NCBI GenBank assembly: GCA_965279085.1
Contig: OZ257149.1
Location: 3,162,001-3,226,000, forward strand
Length of the DNA stretch: 64,000 nucleotides
Source of the DNA: UBA7672 sp965279085
Lineage (GTDB): Bacteria; Pseudomonadota; Alphaproteobacteria; Caulobacterales; Hyphomonadaceae
Direction of reading: 5' to 3'
Positions 61,995 through 64,000 of this stretch are shown in pieces. A program made the position numbers and the translations under genes. The notes below the pieces were generated by a model that was not told where the DNA came from, made no database searches, and saw only the letters and a program-made list of their open reading frames with translations. Positions within the stretch are counted from its first letter, which is position 1. The number at the start of each line of letters is the position of its first letter.

Positions 61995-64000
61995 CTACTT
62001 GGCGCCACAGTACTTCGCGATGCTTTCCTTGATCATCGTCCAGCCGCCTGTGTCGATGTCGAAACTCGACACACGGCCCCGGCGCTGCAGATCCTCGAAC
62101 AAGGCGTTTGCCTGGGCATAGACCGGGCATGCCTCCGCGGTTCGCTCGTTCTCGGATAGCACATCGGCCATTGCCGATAGCACGATGGCGTAAGACCGGG
62201 CATATTCCGGAACGTCTGGATATTCTTCGTAGCGCTGCCGACGCTTGTCGATCTGCACCTGCAGGCTCGCCAGCCCTTCCTTCATCTGGCCGGTCGCGAC
62301 CAGCGCCTGTGCGCGCGACAGCAGGAGAACTTTCTCGGTACGGATCGCGTTGTCGTCGGTGGGCTCGAACTCCACGAGCCCGGGCAATAGATCTGCGGCG
62401 GCGTTGAGTTCGCGCAGCGCTGCGTGCGGCTCGCCGGCTGCCAGATAGGTCGTGCCGAGACTCCAACGTGCGACGATCACATGGCGTCGCGCGGCCATGT
62501 TGTCCGGCTGCTCCTTCAGCCAGTCCGTAGCGATACCGCTAATCTCCCTGTACGCCTTCTTGGCGTCATCGATCCGGTCGAGATAGTAGTAGGCGTCTCC
62601 ACGGAACCCCATGGTGCGGAGCAGGGCGTCGCGCATTTCTTCCGATTTGCGGATATTCTCTGGCAGCCCCGCGACCAATGCCATTCCCGCGTCGCCGTTG
62701 GCGACGGCCTCCGCATAGGCGCTATTCCAGTTCGACAGATCGGTCGCCTCGACCATGGCGAGCACGTTGAGCCGGAGGGATTCCTCATCCGGCAGCAGCC
62801 GCTTCAGCTCCGCGCGTGCCGCATCCAGGGATTTCGCGGCTTCCACCAGGTTCTGTTCCGAATTGGTGCTGATCCGCGTGCGCAGAAGGTTGATGCTTAT
62901 CCTCCGCTTGCGGTCTTCGGGGAGCAGCGGGCCTTCCTTCTCGAGTTCGACCAGGAGCTTTTCCGCGTGATCCAGCGTCGCTTTGGCCTCGGCTGGCCTG
63001 CCCAGATTGGAATGCACCCGCCCGCCCTGCAGCGCCGCGAGCCGGACAAAGCTCTCGATCACGTCGCGTTTCACCTCGGCGGGAGATGATGGCGTCTTCG
63101 CAAGTTCGTCGAGATAGCCCTGCGCCACACGGGTCAGGTCATGCCGCATCGCCAGCGTACGAGGCGCCTGCTCGAGCCGATCATAGACATCGTAGAGCAG
63201 GTATTTCGCAAGGCCGCGCACTTCGGTGAAACGCTGTTCCGCCTGCCGCCGCGCATAGTCTGCCTGCGCGTAGAGGACGGTCACCGTCGCCAGCGAGATG
63301 ATGACGCCAGCGGCTGCGACAGCACCAGCGATCACACGCAAGCGACGCCGGCGAATGAACTTGCGGATCACGTAGGCCGTTTCGCCACGCCGCGCCTTCA
63401 GCGGACGATACTGCAGCCAGGCACGCAGATCCTCCGCCATCTCGCCGGCAGACGGGTAGCGCCTGGTTATGTCCATCTCGCACGCGCGTGTGATGATGGC
63501 ATCCAGATCTCCGGCGCATTCTTGCGCGCGGGTTGCGATCCATTCATCGCTGCGGTCTTCCGGCCTGTGCTGCTTCAGTGTCTGGGAAGCGCTCGCCGCA
63601 GGATTGGTGATGAGAGCAGCGGGAACCCCGGTCAGCAGCTCGCGAAGAATGACGCCCAGTGAATAGATGTCGTCGGATGGGGAAGGAGAAAGACCCGCCC
63701 GGCGTTGCGGACTGGCATAGGCCGGTGTCTGGGGATAGATCGCGATATCCTCGCCACTGTCCGCTTCGCGCAGAATGCGGGCGACGCCGAAATCGACGAT
63801 CTTTGCGTCGCCAACCTCATTGACCAGCACGTTTGCCGGCTTCAGGTCGGCGTGGACGATGAGGTGCTGGTGCGCGTGCTGCACCCCATCGCAGATCGCC
63901 GCGACATGGCCGACAATGTCGCGCACCGGCGTATCGCGTTCAGCCAGATGCCGATCCATCGGCACCCCGCGCACGAGCTCCATGATCAGGTAGGGCGAGC
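61995..64000 (-). CDS. Ser/Thr protein kinase with membrane helix and TPR-like region (N-terminus outside window)
   Basis: The 3' part of a Hanks-type kinase; the frame stays open to the window edge (SPYLIMELVRG continuing the N-lobe). Visible kinase motifs: HADLKPANVLV (catalytic loop with HAD for HRD), KIVDFGVAR (DFG) and SPSDDIYSLGVILRELLTG. After the C-lobe there is one membrane helix (RLRVIAGAVAAAGVIISLATVTVLY, in part), then an extracytoplasmic region of about 400 residues built of TPR-like helices (AKATLDHAEKLLVELEKEG; GTTYLAAGEPHAALRELNAAADLL), ending KESIAKYCGAK. This layout is common in myxobacterial and alphaproteobacterial PknB-like sensors; ligand unknown. Confidence 0.9.
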   Translation of the reverse strand, partial: SPYLIMELVRGVPMDRHLAERDTPVRDIVGHVAAICDGVQHAHQHLIVHADLKPANVLVNEVGDAKIVDFGVARILREADSGEDIAIYPQTPAYASPQRRAGLSPSPSDDIYSLGVILRELLTGVPAALITNPAASASQTLKQHRPEDRSDEWIATRAQECAGDLDAIITRACEMDITRRYPSAGEMAEDLRAWLQYRPLKARRGETAYVIRKFIRRRRLRVIAGAVAAAGVIISLATVTVLYAQADYARRQAEQRFTEVRGLAKYLLYDVYDRLEQAPRTLAMRHDLTRVAQGYLDELAKTPSSPAEVKRDVIESFVRLAALQGGRVHSNLGRPAEAKATLDHAEKLLVELEKEGPLLPEDRKRRISINLLRTRISTNSEQNLVEAAKSLDAARAELKRLLPDEESLRLNVLAMVEATDLSNWNSAYAEAVANGDAGMALVAGLPENIRKSEEMRDALLRTMGFRGDAYYYLDRIDDAKKAYREISGIATDWLKEQPDNMAARRHVIVARWSLGTTYLAAGEPHAALRELNAAADLLPGLVEFEPTDDNAIRTEKVLLLSRAQALVATGQMKEGLASLQVQIDKRRQRYEEYPDVPEYARSYAIVLSAMADVLSENERTAEACPVYAQANALFEDLQRRGRVSSFDIDTGGWTMIKESIAKYCGAK

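Overview
The window is GC-rich, gene-dense bacterial chromosome and reads as an alphaproteobacterium, probably of the Caulobacterales/Hyphomonadales type (inference). Grounds: an F1 ATP synthase operon (atpH-A-G-D, with atpC nearby) without F0 genes; a PriA whose zinc region is of the reduced form I associate with alphaproteobacteria; the backbone order rplU-rpmA-obgE-proB-proA-nadD-rsfS-rlmH-envC-ctpA-rppH; TonB receptors; many small lipoproteins; and an ECF42-type sigma factor. I saw no rRNA, tRNA, CRISPR array, transposase or phage gene.

Layout. 0-5 kb: tail of an unknown gene, three small lipoproteins, xerC and priA. 5-19 kb: accessory block with a secreted protein, cytochrome c lipoprotein, GST/LysR divergent pair, two-domain VOC protein, ETF-beta lysine methyltransferase-like enzyme, cdd, crotonase, a TIR/FGE-fold membrane fusion, pyk, a second COG3650-like lipoprotein, a PadR/HAAS pair and a large copper-monooxygenase-like lipoprotein. 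19-27 kb: atpH-atpA-[lipoprotein]-atpG-atpD, a strong terminator, three unrelated genes, then atpC. 26.7-32.3 kb (minus): rsfS-rlmH-envC, ctpA, YibQ-like deacetylase, rppH. 32.5-43.3 kb: accessory island with two TonB receptors, an HxlR regulator, a PAS-LuxR regulator, and an ECF42 sigma-factor regulon (YCII-sigma operon plus a VOC/SRPBCC/YCII-VOC/DoxX operon). 43.3-47 kb (minus): nadD and an uncharacterised three-gene envelope operon (seven-helix membrane protein, VWA lipoprotein, lipoprotein). 47-56 kb: proA, GNAT, HxlR/SDR pair, GNAT, TPR protein, then proB-obgE-GNAT-GNAT and rplU-rpmA. 56-62 kb: P450, acyl-CoA ligase and paired acyl-CoA dehydrogenases, likely a lipid or terpenoid/steroid side-chain degradation set. 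62-64 kb: C-terminal part of a Ser/Thr kinase with a TPR-like sensor region.

How it fits together. A conserved housekeeping backbone (xerC-priA ... atpHAGD ... atpC, rppH ... rsfS, nadD, proA, proB-obgE, rpmA-rplU) is broken at several points by accessory modules. Several regulators sit next to dyad-symmetric sites that look like their operators (LysR, PadR, two HxlR). The two ECF42-region operons share a promoter-like motif with identical 17-nt spacing. The most unusual items are the lipoprotein gene translationally coupled on both sides inside the atp operon, the copper-monooxygenase-like lipoprotein with a heme site and EF-hands, the TIR/FGE fusion, and the three-gene VWA envelope operon.
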